Assembly (NCBI GenBank): GCA_036346225.1
Contig: JARFIW010001176.1
Coordinates: 1,501,884 to 1,565,883, forward strand
Direction of reading: 5' to 3'
Length of the DNA: 64,000 nucleotides
Source: Platerodrilus igneus
Lineage: Eukaryota > Arthropoda > Insecta > Coleoptera > Lycidae
The first letter of the stretch is position 1; the number at the start of each line of letters is the position of its first letter. Below the pieces are notes generated by a model. That model worked only from the letters and a program-made list of their open reading frames with translations, did not search any database and was not told the origin of the DNA. Below are positions 32,905 through 45,099 of the stretch, piece by piece. The position numbers and the translations under genes were made by a program.

Positions 32905-33450
32905 AAACAAAAGTACAGTTCTGTAGTTAATCGCATGCCCGCATAGAGAGCGTGCTAGGTTTCGTAGAATTTACAAAATAAAATAATCCGCATACCTCTA
33001 AATTAATGCATTGATTGTTGTATCCCAGAGTTGTACGGAGCGTCAATTGCCTGTAGCCTCTCTCTGGTTTATATCCAGTGTAATAGAGCTCGTTGCTGCT
33101 TTCTACAACACATGATATGGTAAAAGGATTTGACATAGGAATCGATGAGTAAACACCTCACTACGAATTTTATAAAGCATTACTCCGGCAAAAGCCAGGA
33201 ATACCCATGGCGGCTTTTTTTCCCGGAACTTGTGAATCACGACCCCTTGTCCTTCGTCGTCCTGATCGGACGAGAAGTCGAACCGTGGAAAGTTATGCTT
33301 AACGTTGTTTTCGCACGATATAAAAACAATTACTACGCAACCACAAAAGGCAATTCACATAAACCTAAATTCTAAATCTAGATTACACACAAATGTGTAA
33401 TACCCCTAAATTAATTATATTAAAAAATCCCCTATAATTAATATTCATCA
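32905..33450. repeat. LTR-like dispersed repeat, copy 2 of 13430 family
   Basis: Counterpart of 13430-14090, with conserved ends and diverged middle. Non-coding. It ends just before the tandem mosaic of LINE 3' sequence. Confidence 0.5.
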
Positions 33451-34400
33451 TTAGGTCTTCAGTCCTGGAACTGGTTAGACACGTATCATCATTGTTTCCT
33501 ATTCTGAGCTAATCTACTTATTTCCCTAAAATTTCCACAGTTTGCATCTTTTACTATCCGTGTGCAGTAGTCTGATCTAGGTCTACCTCTACTTCTTTTT
33601 TCCTATCTCTGCTTGTTATTAACTTTGTCTGTCCAAGCTATCATCCTCATACATTTGAAGCACGACATTCCAGAAGGCTTCTATCTCTTTCTGTCTGCTT
33701 TTCCTACTGCCCCTATTTCATAGACGTTCTGTGCTATGCTCCACACATATGCTCTCAACAATTTTTTGTTTCTCTTTGTTGTCTTTGAACATAGCCTATG
33801 TTCTTTCTTGTTAGATGTAGTTCGGTCCCCTTCTATTGTTATACAATTATATACTCTATTTGTCCGACATTCAGCGGTATGTGAAGGGGGACAAGCAGCC
33901 TGTGGCTGCCAAGATACACCAGCACTTGAACAGTTTCCGAATTAATAGTTTTTCAATATATTCTTTCGCACAATCAACATTGTTTGAAAATATTTCACAA
34001 CCAACACCTGTAGTTGTTTATAATAATCATCAGATTTAAGTGCACTTATTTGTTCGTCATTAGGTTTTCCGTCTTGACACTGGTTGGACGCGTACCTCCA
34101 CTTATTTATATTCTAAGCTAGCCTACACAGTTCCCTAAAATTCTCACAACAGCCTATATATAGCTCGGTGCCCTTCTATTGTGTTCTAATTTCTATTTAA
34201 CCGAGATTCAGTGGTGTGTGAAGAGAGTTAAGCAGCCTCTGGCTACCAAGATTCTCTAACACTTAGACATTTCCCGAATTAATAGCTTACCAGTAAATCC
34301 TTTTCCACAATTAACATTATTCGAGAATATTGCGCAACCAATACCTGTAATTGCTTATAATAATCATCAAGTTTAAGTAAAGTTATTTTTTTCGTCATTA
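33451..34400 (-). repeat. Tandem mosaic of RTE-like LINE 3' end and gypsy-1 LTR pieces
   Basis: Related LINE 3'-region starts (TGGAACTGGTTAGACACGTA-like) appear at about 33470, 34078 and 34413. The first two are followed by a CGGT(C/G)CCCTTCTATTG mark and a gypsy-1 LTR-like piece (33860-34050 and 34195-34390), the same piece that follows gypsy-1 at 2940. The array is therefore two LINE-end plus LTR units joined to the main LINE body. No coding capacity. Confidence 0.55.
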
Positions 34401-34597
34401 GTTTTCCATCTTGAGACTGGTTAGACGCGGACCTCTATTGATTTCTATTCTGAGCTAGCCTACACATATTCCTGAAATTCTCAGCCTACATCTTTCACTA
34501 TCTGTGTGCAATAGTTTAACCTAGATCTATACCTACCTCTCTATCTCTGCTTCTAATATATTTCGCACTATTCCCTCATGCCTTAGTATGTGACCTA

Positions 34598-35897
34598 TCA
34601 TTTTATCTGTCTTATTTTTACTGTTTTCCACATATTTCCTTCTTCCCTTACCATTTCTAGTAACTCCTTGTTCTTAACTTTGTCCATGATATCTTCATCA
34701 TACGTCTGTAGCACCTTTGTCTTGTCCGCTTCACCTACTGTCCAGGCTTCACAGCCGTACAGTGCTGTGCTCCACACATATGATTTAAGCACTCATTTCC
34801 TTGTTTCTATGTTTGTTGCCTTTGAACACAGTAGTTGCTTTTTCTGGTTAAATGTAGCACGACCTTGTGCTAATCTTTGTTTTATATCTTTTGCGCTTTT
34901 CTCATCTTGCGTTATTTGGCTGCCTATGTAGCAGAAATTTTTAACCTCTTGTAAGTTCTCGTTACCTATTTGTATTCTTGTTTTTAATTTATTTCCCCTT
35001 CTTTGCATACTAGTACTTTAGAACTGTTTTCATTTCATTAAAAGCAGCTTCTAATTATCCCTTGCTAGATGCTAATATCGCTATTTTATCTGCAAATCTA
35101 AGCATATCAATCTTTTGTCCTTGCATATTAATTCCAAATGTCTTCCTGCATTTGACAGTATTCATTGCTTCTTCTATGTACAGGTTAAAAATTAATGGGG
35201 ATAGGGCACATCCCTGTTTCACCCCTTTCCTAATACTTATTTCACCACGTTCCTGCTCTAATTCTATTACCGCAGTTTGCTTCTTGTATAAGCTATCCTT
35301 TAAGCTCATTCCAATCTTTTTGAGTATTTTGAACATTTTTTCCATTTTACATTGTCAAATGCTTTTTCCAGATCTACAAACCCTATCTACACGCTTTCCC
35401 CATTTTTTATTTACCTTCAGAGCTAAAATAATCTCCCGTGTTCCCCAGTTTCGCCTAAACCTAAATTGATCTTCTCTTAGTATTTCTTCAGCTCGTTTTT
35501 CCATTTGTCTTTGAACAATTCTAGTAACTATTTTTGATGCGTGTGCTATCACACTTATTGCCCGAAAATTTTCACATCTATCCGTACCTCTCTTTTTTGG
35601 TATAGTTACTATGATGTTACGTTTGAAATCTTTGGGTATCTCGCCTGTTTCGTACATATAGCTTACAAGTTGGATGAGATGTTCTGTTACTGCTTGCCCA
35701 GCGGCTTTTAGAGTTTCTGCCTGCACTTTATCTGTACTCGGTGCTTTATCATTTTTTAGACCCTTTAATGATAATCCAAACTCCTCTCTAAGTATAGGAT
35801 ATCCCAAGTCATCATTTTCAATGTCTGATTCTTGTTCTAATGCTGTTAGTTCCTCTCCTGCATATAGATTTCTTATATATTCTCGCCATCTAACCAC
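34598..35897 (-). pseudogene. RTE-like LINE copy A reverse transcriptase and C-terminus
   Basis: RT in three main frames. 35897-35355 carries LKNDKAPSTDKVQAETLKAA, ETGEIPKDFKRNIIVTIPKK, RAISVIAHASKIVTRIVQRQ and the EDQFRFRR..GTRE fingers block. 35345-35055 carries RKGVKQGCALSPLIFNLYIE and the catalytic box as FADKIAIL, where FADD is expected, so one of the paired Asp residues is lost. 35008-34793 and 34792-34598 carry VKNFCYIGSQIT, LKSYVWSTALYGCEAWTVGE and DKVKNKELLEMVREE, the thumb and C-terminal region. Inactive. Confidence 0.88.
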
Positions 35898-36269
35898 TTT
35901 TTCTACATTTTCTATAATGACATTTCACCCACGTCTCTTATATTTTTGCTACATGCTTTTATATCCCTAAAATTCATTCTAATTGGTTTGTATGTTCCGT
36001 CTGTCTTTCCTATTTCCATCTTAGTTAGTACCTCTTTGCACTATTTATCAATCCATTGTTCTTTAGCTTTCCTGCATTTGCGAATAAGTTCCCATTTTAT
36101 GGCTTTGTATTTCTGTTTGCTGTTTCGTCTGATCTACTTTTGCATTTGCGTCTTTCTTTTATTAAATTCAGGATATCTTTTGTTATACATGGTTTTTTAT
36201 TTTGTTTTTGTGTGTTCCAGAATATCTCTGGCCTTCATATCTAAGCCGGATTTAATGTTATTTCACTCT

Positions 36270-37107
36270 ATTTATACTTCTTTAGCATCAAAAATTTTCC
36301 CGATATCTTTCAGCAATTCATGTGACTTTTTTTCAAATCGTTCGAGAATATCTTTATCTTTTAGTTTCTCGAAATCAAAGTGCCTTTTTTCGTTAATTTT
36401 TTTCAAATTTTTAGATTTAATAGCGGCCTTAATAATTACGTTATTGTGGTCAGTGCCTATATCTGCTTTTGGGTAGCTTCTACAGTCTTTTGCTTGATTT
36501 CTAAACCGTTGTCTAGGAATGCAATCTATTTGATATCTTCCTATATCTCCGGGCAACTTCTAAGTATATCGTCTTCTAGCATGATGTTGAAATAATGTGT
36601 TTGTGATGATTAAATTGTTCTTGTCGCAAAATTCTTCAGCTTATTTCCGCTGTCGTTTCTCTTGCCTAAACCAAATAATCCCACTACCGTTCCTTCCCTA
36701 CCTACCACTGCATTAAAATCCCCCCATAATTATTATATTTTCATGTCCTGTTACGTATTTTAGTATGTCTTTGATATCTTTGTCGATCGCTTCTACCTAT
36801 TCGTCACTGTACCTAGAGGTTGGCATGTGTACTTGTATTATTACTGTGTTTACCGGTTTAGGTTCTAATCTAACCATGAGTACTCTTTCGCTCTTTTGTA
36901 AGTAATTTTCTACACAGTATCCTATCTTTTTTGCATAACTATCCCCACGCCCGAATTTCCGTCCTCTGCTCCTTTATGTATTACCCTGAAGTCTCCACTC
37001 CAAATATCCCTCCCCTCTGGCCACCGAACTTTGCTGATCCCTACTCTGTCTAGTGCTAACCTATTCATTTCAATTTTCAGGTTCTCTAGCTTACCTATTT
37101 GCTTCAT
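36270..37107 (-). pseudogene. RTE-like LINE copy A endonuclease
   Basis: AP-type endonuclease that would nick the target to prime reverse transcription. From 37107 downward: LALDRVGISKVRW (the catalytic Glu position of the GISEVRW box is Lys here), WSGDFRVIHKGAEDGNSGVG, then in other frames a degraded GDFNA region near 36730, NNLIITNTLFQHHARR (near 36600), and DIGTDHNNVIIKA (near 36440), equivalent to the SDHN box with its Asp-His pair. Frameshifts occur between blocks. The loss of the Glu and the frame breaks show that it is inactive. Confidence 0.82.
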
Positions 37108-37548
37108 ACTTCTAACATTTCACGCTCGGTCTCGCAGCATGTTCCGGACGCTTATTATTAACTTTCCGATCGCATCCTCCGAAGTAGTCCCCTCCCGGAG
37201 ATTCGAATGGGGGACTATTTTAACTCCGAAATTTTTTACCCCAGAGGATTTCATTACCTTTGATAACAATTTAAGTACTCTGTGTACTTGGGAGGTAATG
37301 TGGTGGTTTCCCGTTGCCTTCCAGTAGTATGTCTTAGAATCTAATACCGACCCCTATGGTCTTCGCCAATCTAAGTACCGAAAGAGCCGCTACCCTTTTG
37401 CGGGGACCTGACTTAGTCTGGCTCCCACTAAAGACCCCATTAATTTGGTTAAACCTATAGTTCGTCTCTTTAGATTACTGGAACGCTGAAGCCGTTCTAT
37501 CCGTTCTAGTAATCTAGAACTTCTTCAAGGTATAGGTCCATTCAGAAC

Positions 37549-38876
37549 GGACAATTAAAATTACTAAAATAATTTTGTGAAGCGATTTTGGTGCGTAACA
37601 AACTGACTTGCATTTTTCGACCGTGGTGATGGAATCTGTTTTACGACTTCGACCGTGAAATTCTTTGGCATGATTATGGAAATGTAGACGATTTTAATTG
37701 AATTGAGAATTATTGCAGCTGCTCTCATATTGATTTTCTGGTTATAGTCAAAGGTCATTTATGGCGTACAATGTTGTCTTAAGTATAGCGATAAAGTTGC
37801 AAGATACCTCTCTTGGTTCATTGAAATAGTGGTTATTTTTGGGTAATTTATTTAAGATGCTGTTTTTGAACTACTTTATCTTTGTTTTTTATGCGGTCGG
37901 TGTCTTTAATTTAATTAAACATTGAGTACATGTTTAGGGCTATCGAAAAATCTGACTAAAATACTTATTCGACATTGACAAGAAGACGCAAAAACCCACT
38001 TGAAAATTAATTTAACGTTTATGTAAATTTTATTATAACCCAATCTATTTCTATTTTCTTGTAGCAGAAAATTAACATATATTGGGATAACTTATATTGA
38101 TAAAAAGTGGCAGCTGTAACTGAAACGAAATGATTTAATTTTTTAAAATAAGATTATTTAACAAATTAGCTTTAAAACTAGTGAAAATAATTAGGTAGTA
38201 AAAAAAAGTAGTTTAGCAAATAAACAGAATATTCTCGTTATAGAATACTTTATTTGTTGGTAAACCAGTTTCAACAAAATTAAATACCTTAAGAAATATT
38301 AGACTAACTGTAGATTTTGTTTGTAAAATCACAGGCTTAATTCTGGACTCTTTAATTAAAGAAATTTATATTTTTAATACTGTTACGCACGCTTAGTGAT
38401 AGTACACATTAAAAGCTGGCTTGATCTTTAGTTCTCAGATGATTATAGGGTTATGACCGTAACCGACCAATAATTACGGGATACAATGGAAGTTTGTACT
38501 TTATTTTTACGGTTTGTGTGATGGTATTATTCTCGATTGAAAAAAAGGTACCGATTTAAAAAATTTTAACGGCATTTTGAATGGAAAATTGGTTAAATCG
38601 TAGGTAATTGGGGTCTTTGGACGCTCGCTGTTGTGAATTTTTACTTAACTAAAATTACTTCAGAAGGCGTTAGAATTGATTTTTATAACAGTCTAGGTGT
38701 TACTTACTTTATTTAGTTGCAATGGGCTTTCATTTAAAATAATGATTGAATTTAATTAACGTATCAAAATTCGGCCACAAAAATTGTGTAAAATTATAGT
38801 ATAAGATGAGAGTCATCTACAATAGCTACAGATAGTAAAAAATGGACGTAATTAAAGGATAATTAACTAACATCGT
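37549..38876. other. AT-rich DNA, nothing recognised
   Basis: Unique-looking AT-rich sequence without a recognisable gene or repeat copy. The frame 37564-37758 has no motif. Confidence 0.4.
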
Positions 38877-38894
38877 CTCTCTCTCTCTCTCTCA
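38876..38894. repeat. (CT)n microsatellite
   Basis: About nine CT dinucleotides just left of the gypsy-2 LTR. Confidence 0.9.
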
Positions 38895-39153
38895 AGCTTG
38901 TCTGGTGTAACATACTTGGCAGTCAAAACTGAACAGACGGAATATCTCCGGACGAGCATGATACGCTACATAAATAGCGTACGCTGATACGGCTTAGTGC
39001 CAATGGTTGTGGACGGCATCTAAATTCTTAGACACATGGTGTGGGTTTTAGGACTTTTTACTAACTATTATCCATAAAACAATATATATTTACAAGAATA
39101 AACAATTATAGCATCAATATATATACAAATTAATAAGTGTTCATCAAACCCCA

Positions 39154-39690
39154 TCAGACTGCTGATTTTCGGAAGGCGTCGTGTACTTTGATATAGGGTA
39201 ACATCCCCCTCGCTGAAAGGTATTGTGTAGCTAGGTTGATGCGTGGTGGTGGAGCTCTAGTGGATCCTAGGTGTATGTCTTTGCCGTAGATTTTAATATC
39301 TCCCCGTTCAAGCAGAACCCTGTAGCTGTTGGTTTCGGTTCTTCTTTGAATTGGATGAAGTCTGCTCCGTTTTGATTCGAACCGACTCGTGGATGGCGAG
39401 TGATTTGGGATCGTAATCATATTGCCGCGAGAGGTTGTTGTCGTCTGCATATCTGGGCATGTTGCGGCGTTGGGGTTCTTGTATTTGCTTGGTGCGGCGG
39501 CGTTGAGTTCCTCTATGATTGCCTACTGCTAAGTGGTGAAGTTCCCCTGGACCGAGTATATGCCGTCGAAAGTGGGACGTCCGTCCAACTTGTTGTACAG
39601 CTTGCAAATGTTTGGGCAGATGAACGAGGGCTGCGTAATTGGCCCGTGATCTGTATGGGTTGACATTCAGTGGCAATAGGCGGCTTTCGC
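39154..39690 (-). pseudogene. gypsy-2 integrase C-terminal tail
   Basis: Two frames carry the region after the integrase core: the 39676-39308 frame with DYDPKSLAIHESVRIKTEQT (equivalent to the SPGDRVMIR block of gypsy-1), and the 39450-39154 frame with LHPIQRRTETNSYRVLLERG, DIKIYGKDIHLG and a proline-rich end. The catalytic core is deleted. The plus-strand frame 39400-39663 is its antisense shadow. Confidence 0.7.
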
Positions 39691-39902
39691 TGGTCCTGAC
39701 AGTGATAGTTGGCTATATTGGCCCATTGATCATTGATTGAAGTTCTTTCGAAGGTTGCTGAACTGGGGCACGAATTTGGCTGCGAACTGGTGAGTTGAAG
39801 TTGTTGTGCGAGGTTTGTTGGTAGTGGCGGGCATCACACTTTGGTTACAGTGGATTGTCTGGCGATCGTGTACTCCGAAGTGTATGGAGTCTCGTTCGTA
39901 AT

Positions 39903-40250
39903 TCATAATCGCTTTCTGGCGTCGAAGCCATGATTGTCATAGATATTCTCTGTCAGGTTGGTTTCTACCAAGAAGTTTTCATGGTCAGTCACGTGTCCTA
40001 GGGTGAATGGAGTGAGAACTTGCCCTTGTTGGCCATTTCTGTTACTGCTTTGGCTACATGGGCAGAGGTATGGTAGGGTTCTACCCATGAGCATTTGGGT
40101 ATTCGATATTCTCTGAGCATACATGACGATGCTTCTGTATCTAGCAGTGCGTTGAAAGTTGTCTTGTGTATGGTGACGGAAATCCTTGGTAGAGGGTCAT
40201 CGAGGGTTGTATTTAGTCGCGCCAGTTTCTTTCGTCCCGCCGGGCGGTTT
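39903..40250 (-). pseudogene. gypsy-2 aspartic protease remnant
   Basis: Retropepsin-like region. In one frame ISVTIHKTTFNALLDTEASS (near 40190-40125) shows the active-site loop as DTE, where DTG is expected. After a frame change, PKCSWVEPYHTSAHVAKA (near 40080-40040) and NFLVETNLTENIYD (near 39990-39950) follow, as in the flap and C-terminal half of the domain. Inactive by the Gly loss and frame breaks. Confidence 0.65.
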
Positions 40251-40499
40251 TCAGGCGTTGCTTAGCCAGTGCGTCGTTTCCCGATGCTCTGATTGGATAA
40301 TCTCGGTGCCAATATCGTTGTGGGCAAAAGGCGCACCTTGACAATCTTAGGTTGCGGGTTGAGATGTGCTGCTGGCATAGAGCTGGCTGTCCCCTGGTGA
40401 GGCGGGTGACCCTTTCCCATAGAGTTTCGGCATGTGACTTAGTGTTGGAAGGTGGAGGTACGTGAACAGCTCTATATTGTAGTTGATCTCTATCTATAG

Positions 40500-40930
40500 G
40501 CGGCGAGCTTGCCGTACCTTAGTGCTGAGGAGGACAGCTCCTGGTTCAAATGCCGTCTATTTCTTCCCATAATAATCTGCTGTTATTTTACTCTAATGGC
40601 TGGACTGTCATATTTCTCCAGGAAGAACTTCTTAAAGTTGTTGTAGCTGGACTGGAATGTCTCGAATGTTGCCCACCATGTGGCTGTATGGCCTTGCAGT
40701 TGGGCGGTTGTTGTTGGTAAATCTGCCCCCATTGCTTCCATTTGTTGAACGAATTCCCTTTGATCTTCCATAAGGGTGCCAACAAATACAGGTTTCTCGG
40801 TTTCGGTGTTCACTGTGGTGACATGGTAGAGGGCTTCCACAAGCTTGATTGTGAACATTTTATTGATAGTGTGTTTTTGAGCGCCACTGGATTGTTGCAG
40901 TCCCAGAATTGTTGGTGGTTGTGTGTCCTC
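40500..40930 (-). pseudogene. gypsy-2 gag (capsid) fragment
   Basis: Capsid domain of a Ty3/gypsy gag. The frame 40858-40583 contains VFVGTLMEDQREFVQQMEAM, then LQGHTATWWATFETF and YNNFKKFFLEKYDS. The spacing of the L.G.A..WW and F..F...Y motifs is that of the retrotransposon gag family. Upstream (40930-40860) is open only in another frame. A degraded zinc knuckle follows near 40355-40310 (CAFCPQRYWHRDYP: the CxxC and His are present, the last Cys is not visible). Confidence 0.8.
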
Positions 40931-41198
40931 CAGGGCTAGAGGCGTTTGATCGGTGTCCGACTGGATGTTGGTGACTGTTTGACTTTTTGTCTCGGGGGCA
41001 TATTATTTGGTACATGCAAGCTCCTGCTTGCAGTGTATTGGGTGAAGACTGCCCAGTCACGTTGATGCCACTTGTCACGTCGTAGTTCCGGTAGTTGTGG
41101 GCGGCGCCTAAATTCTTTGGCACAGTGTGTGTTTTGAGTCTTTTTACTAACTATTATACACAAAATAATACATATTTATTAGAATAAACAGTTATAGG

Positions 41199-41199
<1 letters not shown>

Positions 41200-41235
<36 letters not shown>

Positions 41236-41236
41236 A
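41200..41236. repeat. (TA)n microsatellite
   Basis: Uninterrupted TA run next to the gypsy-2 LTR fragment. Confidence 0.95.
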
Positions 41237-43225
41237 AGATGTATCTGTATATATTGCCGTGGAACCTTTAATCGCCTCGCCAGAGTAAAAATACATTCGA
41301 GCATTTTATTTATTTTCCAAAATCGCAAATAAATTTCACACAATAGTAAACTAATCAAAAATTAATAAATTTCTTACCCCGATTCCAGTCTCCTCGGTCG
41401 AATTGCTTTCTTCAATTGCTTCCGGCTAGTTCAGTTGGACTTCCTCTTGGATACCTAGATTCACTCTCATATTCTCTATCGTTCACGCACACTCTCAATA
41501 AAACCACAAAATAATACAACAATCATACAATATCTATTTTCCACTATTTACAAATAAAACTTCAAAATTATTTACATCTCAGTGGTCAAGTTAACACCTC
41601 AATAAATTCTATTTTGTAAAATCCAGAATTTTAACTAGAAAAATCAAACACATTGAATGTAACCTGAGTAAATGGGCCCTGAATAATTCCTTATCTTTCT
41701 TTCTGTATTTATATTAATTTCAATTAGAAAACTCTGGAGTATGGTGAGCTCATGATAACCCAGTTAATGATGATTAATGTATGCTCTTTACTTGGCATAT
41801 TCTTATTACAAACACAACAAAAACCCATGTACTCATAACAAAAAAATATTTAAATTCCTGAGGAACGTTAATCAGCTTTATATACACCTTTAGCTTTGTA
41901 TTTAAGTACCACAATAAAAGTTAGTTATACGTATTATTTTCAATACGCCCAATAATGTAAAATACCATCATAGTTCACTCTCACCCATCACAATAACCTT
42001 CATAGTTTATCAACAACAACAAATTCTAAAGCGTTACTTGGAATTTCTAGAAGATCTCTGCTCCGTTGACGATGCCGTTTAGTTGTTTCCCTTTGCTCTG
42101 CTGGCCGCCTCTAGCTATTTGTAGTTGAACACCCTCTAAGCTGTGCTGCAAGGCTGTTCATACACGATACCTCCAACTCCAAATTCAATTGTTACTCTTC
42201 TTTGATAATTGTTTAATTTAATTCACGTTACATAACGTGACTACACGAGCTTGTTAAAAAAATATATGTGGCACCTCAATAAAATTTAGACTCAGCACTA
42301 TCCGCGTACAAATTATGAGGCTAACACCGTACTATTTAATTTAAATAATTTTCTATACTTACAAGCTCGTGGTAACTTCGGTACGTAGTCTGAAGCGATC
42401 AAAATACTAAGGGACTTTTATTCATTTTCAAAAAGTATTTATACAATTTCCGATGCCACCTCTTGGCCGCATTTCACGCGAAGTCCTTCATTTACAATAA
42501 TATTTCTTAAAATTTTGGGTTCAACCATCTTCTAAATCCCCGAAATTCAGCGCGTCGTTACGATATTTTCTGAAAAATTAACATTCAACATTCCCGTGTT
42601 TGTCTGACGTCTTGACGTCTTACAAATCCCGCCGATATTAACGCTGTCCCTTGCTTATGCATATACTACGTCTCCTTCTAACCTTGTTTGAGTGGTAGAA
42701 ATCGATATTCCTGTCCATCTGCTATCTAACACCACGTGGACTAGCATACGTGCTTTAAATAACCCCTTATTAGCGTTTAATGCGAAAACATCCGACCGTT
42801 TGTACAATATACCTAGAATCTTGAGTTTTATATATACAAAATAAGTGGAAGTTGACATTTAGAAAACATGCAGGTGTTTAATTAACGATCGTTTTAAAAT
42901 AACATTTCTAGGATTTTGCTCTTTGAAGTATTTCATATAGTAAAGCGTTTCGCCTTGGATATATCGATTTTTACACGATCTTATGCGTTTTAAACGTTAT
43001 ATTCCTTTGAATTCAACTCAATTAAATTAAATAATTATTTCCATTTCCATTCTTTACGCACCTATTAAATTCTTAATCCCTAATTATAAAATAATGGTAA
43101 TACTTGATACTTTAAATTGAATAAAATGAGATAAATTTCGCACTTAAATTTTGGTTGTTTCCTTTATACAGGGTGTTTTGAAATTGCCTTGTTTATATTT
43201 ACCTTTAACCCTTTAAAACCACTAC
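41237..43225. other. AT-rich DNA, no gene recognised
   Basis: About 2 kb of AT-rich DNA with slightly more GC around 42050-42150 and 42540-42800. No repeat partner in the window, no recognisable protein. Confidence 0.4.
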
Positions 43226-43252
43226 AATATATATATATATATATATATATAT
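43226..43252. repeat. (TA)n microsatellite split by the solo LTR
   Basis: A TA run abuts the left LTR end; its continuation (45080-45099) abuts the right end. Confidence 0.95.
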
Positions 43253-45079
43253 TGTAACGATTTTTTTTTTTTCTCTAATTGTTGGCTCCGCTAGCCTCAC
43301 GCATGGGCGCTAGTGAAACGAATTTTCTTGACTTACTAGAACACTACTTTATTATCACCATGCTCCAAGTCAGGTGTCTGCAAAACAAAGTCTTCCGACG
43401 TAACTAGGGTCTATTCCTTGGGTAGAGCTATGAGCAATGGGGGGGTAAGTCGAAATCTGTGGGGGGTCACACTCAAACTAAAACAAACAGGCGCCACCAA
43501 GTCCAGATTGATTTATATTAATGGCATAGCAAATTTCTAAGGGCGGACGTGGAGACCCAAAGAAAAAAAGATCGCCTTCGCTGACATACAAACTTGTCTT
43601 AACAGAATAAGACACTGCTCCTGTAAGAAAGAATAATAGTTAAGTTACCTAAAAAATGGGAACACTATTTGCGTCCTCAAGTATACCTAAAATGCATAGA
43701 GAATATTTTCTACATAATGGAATCATAGAAATTTAACTCTTGCTGTCTTTTGTTTATCAGGTCTGATCAAACCAGATCAGAATAAAAAAACTTTAAAGGT
43801 AGATTATTAATTTACTAGAAAGAATTTTCTTTGTTTCAGTAAATAAAATTTCATTATAATTAAATAAAATAAATATTTGATATTCTTGCAAAATTGTTGT
43901 AAGGTTTATCAACTGATCCTTACTCAAATATATTACAGTTCAGTGTAACTAACAATATTAAGGTTTTTATAACCCAACCAGATCTGTGTAGGTCACTTAC
44001 AAATGAATATACGAAATTTTCTCATTAATTTAACAAAATTAATATTAGTTTGAAGTCAAAAGAATCACCAAGATATTCTCTAATTTTATCAAAAGTGGCA
44101 GTACTGTAATGCTAAACATCTGTTAGCCATTGTGCAATTGTTGACGGCATTGTTCAAACAAACAGGTGACGTAATAGCAGCTGTTAATTTACGTTGTAGC
44201 CACGTGTAGTCACATATTTACGGAACTAAGTGAAATCAAACCCGATACTGGGGAAAACCAGTCTAATCACAGGTAAACTGAATAACAATTTTGTATATCC
44301 AACAAACAAAATGAAATAATGTACTTTCAGAAGGAAGTACTGAGGAAATTCTTAATTCTATTACGAACCCAAAACCGGCTGTCGTCTTTGGTTGCAATGG
44401 AAACAACTTCGCAGTGCGGGGCCTGCAGCTAAATATGCTTGTTTTCCATGCTTTAATACAGATGTAGGAGCGAAGCGGATTTCTCACATTGGTTCACGGC
44501 AGCATTACTTCATAGCGTACTCTTCCGTTTTCTAATTTTATTTACAAATATAATCTTTCATTGTGTAGTCCATAAGTTAAGGTTTCTACATTGTAATTTC
44601 AAAGTGGTCGTGCGGTTTCTAATTTATCGTTGCAGTTTCTGACGTGTTGTTGCGGTTTCTGACATATCGTTGCGCTAAATAAATTTTTAAATTAGCTAAT
44701 ATGATAACGAATATGCAAAATGTGGATTAAGTACTAACCGTTACTCAGGAAGTGTTTCACCAAAATAAGGCGACCCGGAGGTCACTCGCCATTCTTTTGA
44801 ATGCATCTTCACGCTGCCTTTAACTATCGACGAGTGCGCTCGCTGCGTTCTTGCATGGTGGGAGGATCATAAGTGGGGTTCTCGAACCTCTCACGCGCGC
44901 GCCAGTGGCTGTGGAGTTGCACCGAACTCCGAAACAAATAGACTACTAATCCTAGATATAGTAATACTATAAAAATTTGATTGTTACTCGAATCTTTATT
45001 TTAGTTAATAAAGGTATTTCAATATTCATTGTACGTTTAATGAATAGGTTCTTTTACTGCTAAAATAAAATTGTTACAA
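43253..45079 (-). repeat. Solo 1.8-kb LTR (second copy)
   Basis: Minus-strand LTR beginning TGTAACAATTTTATTTTAG (45079) and ending AAATCGTTACA (43253). Matches 18000-20076 along its length (for example CAGAATAAGAC(A/G)CTGCTCCTGTAAGA near 43600 and 18620). It is flanked on both sides by (TA)n runs, with ATAT at both junctions, compatible with a 4-bp target duplication in a TA tract but not proof of it. It lacks the SINE found in the other copy. A three-unit tandem repeat lies at 44605-44680. Confidence 0.75.
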
Positions 45080-45099
45080 TATATATATATATATATACA

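Larger units (their letters stand above)
34400..37548 (-). mobile_element. RTE-like LINE, copy A (most complete)
   Basis: About 3.15 kb on the minus strand with a 5' untranslated region (37548-37110), AP-type endonuclease, linker, RT and C-terminal region. Its 5' end coincides with that of copy B. The family resembles the RTE-type endonuclease-reverse transcriptases common in arthropods. It is broken by many stops and frameshifts. Copies B (6190-8200) and C (3040-4605) are shorter relatives. Confidence 0.85.
38911..41236 (-). mobile_element. gypsy-2: internally deleted Ty3/gypsy element
   Basis: On the minus strand gag (40930-40500), protease (near 40230-40080) and the integrase C-terminus (39690-39154) are present, while RT, RNase H and most of integrase are gone. 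Related LTR sequences bracket them: AATAGTTAGTAAAAAG plus flanks at 41105-41200 and 39018-39110 on the minus strand, both running into a TTTAG(A/G)(T/C)GCCG(T/C)CCACAAC block. The integrase tail matches that of gypsy-1 (LHPIQRR..LLERGDIKIYGK versus HPIQKR..LELGDVKIHAK), so the two are related families. Confidence 0.75.

Noticed and set aside
39400..39663. Plus-strand 87-codon frame rich in Cys and Trp
   Set aside because: Antisense shadow of the gypsy-2 integrase tail on the minus strand.
43253..45079. DNA transposon with TIRs TTGTAAC...GTTACAA
   Set aside because: The related copy is followed by a primer-binding-site-like sequence directly after its TGTTACA end and both copies begin TG and end CA, which fits an LTR better.
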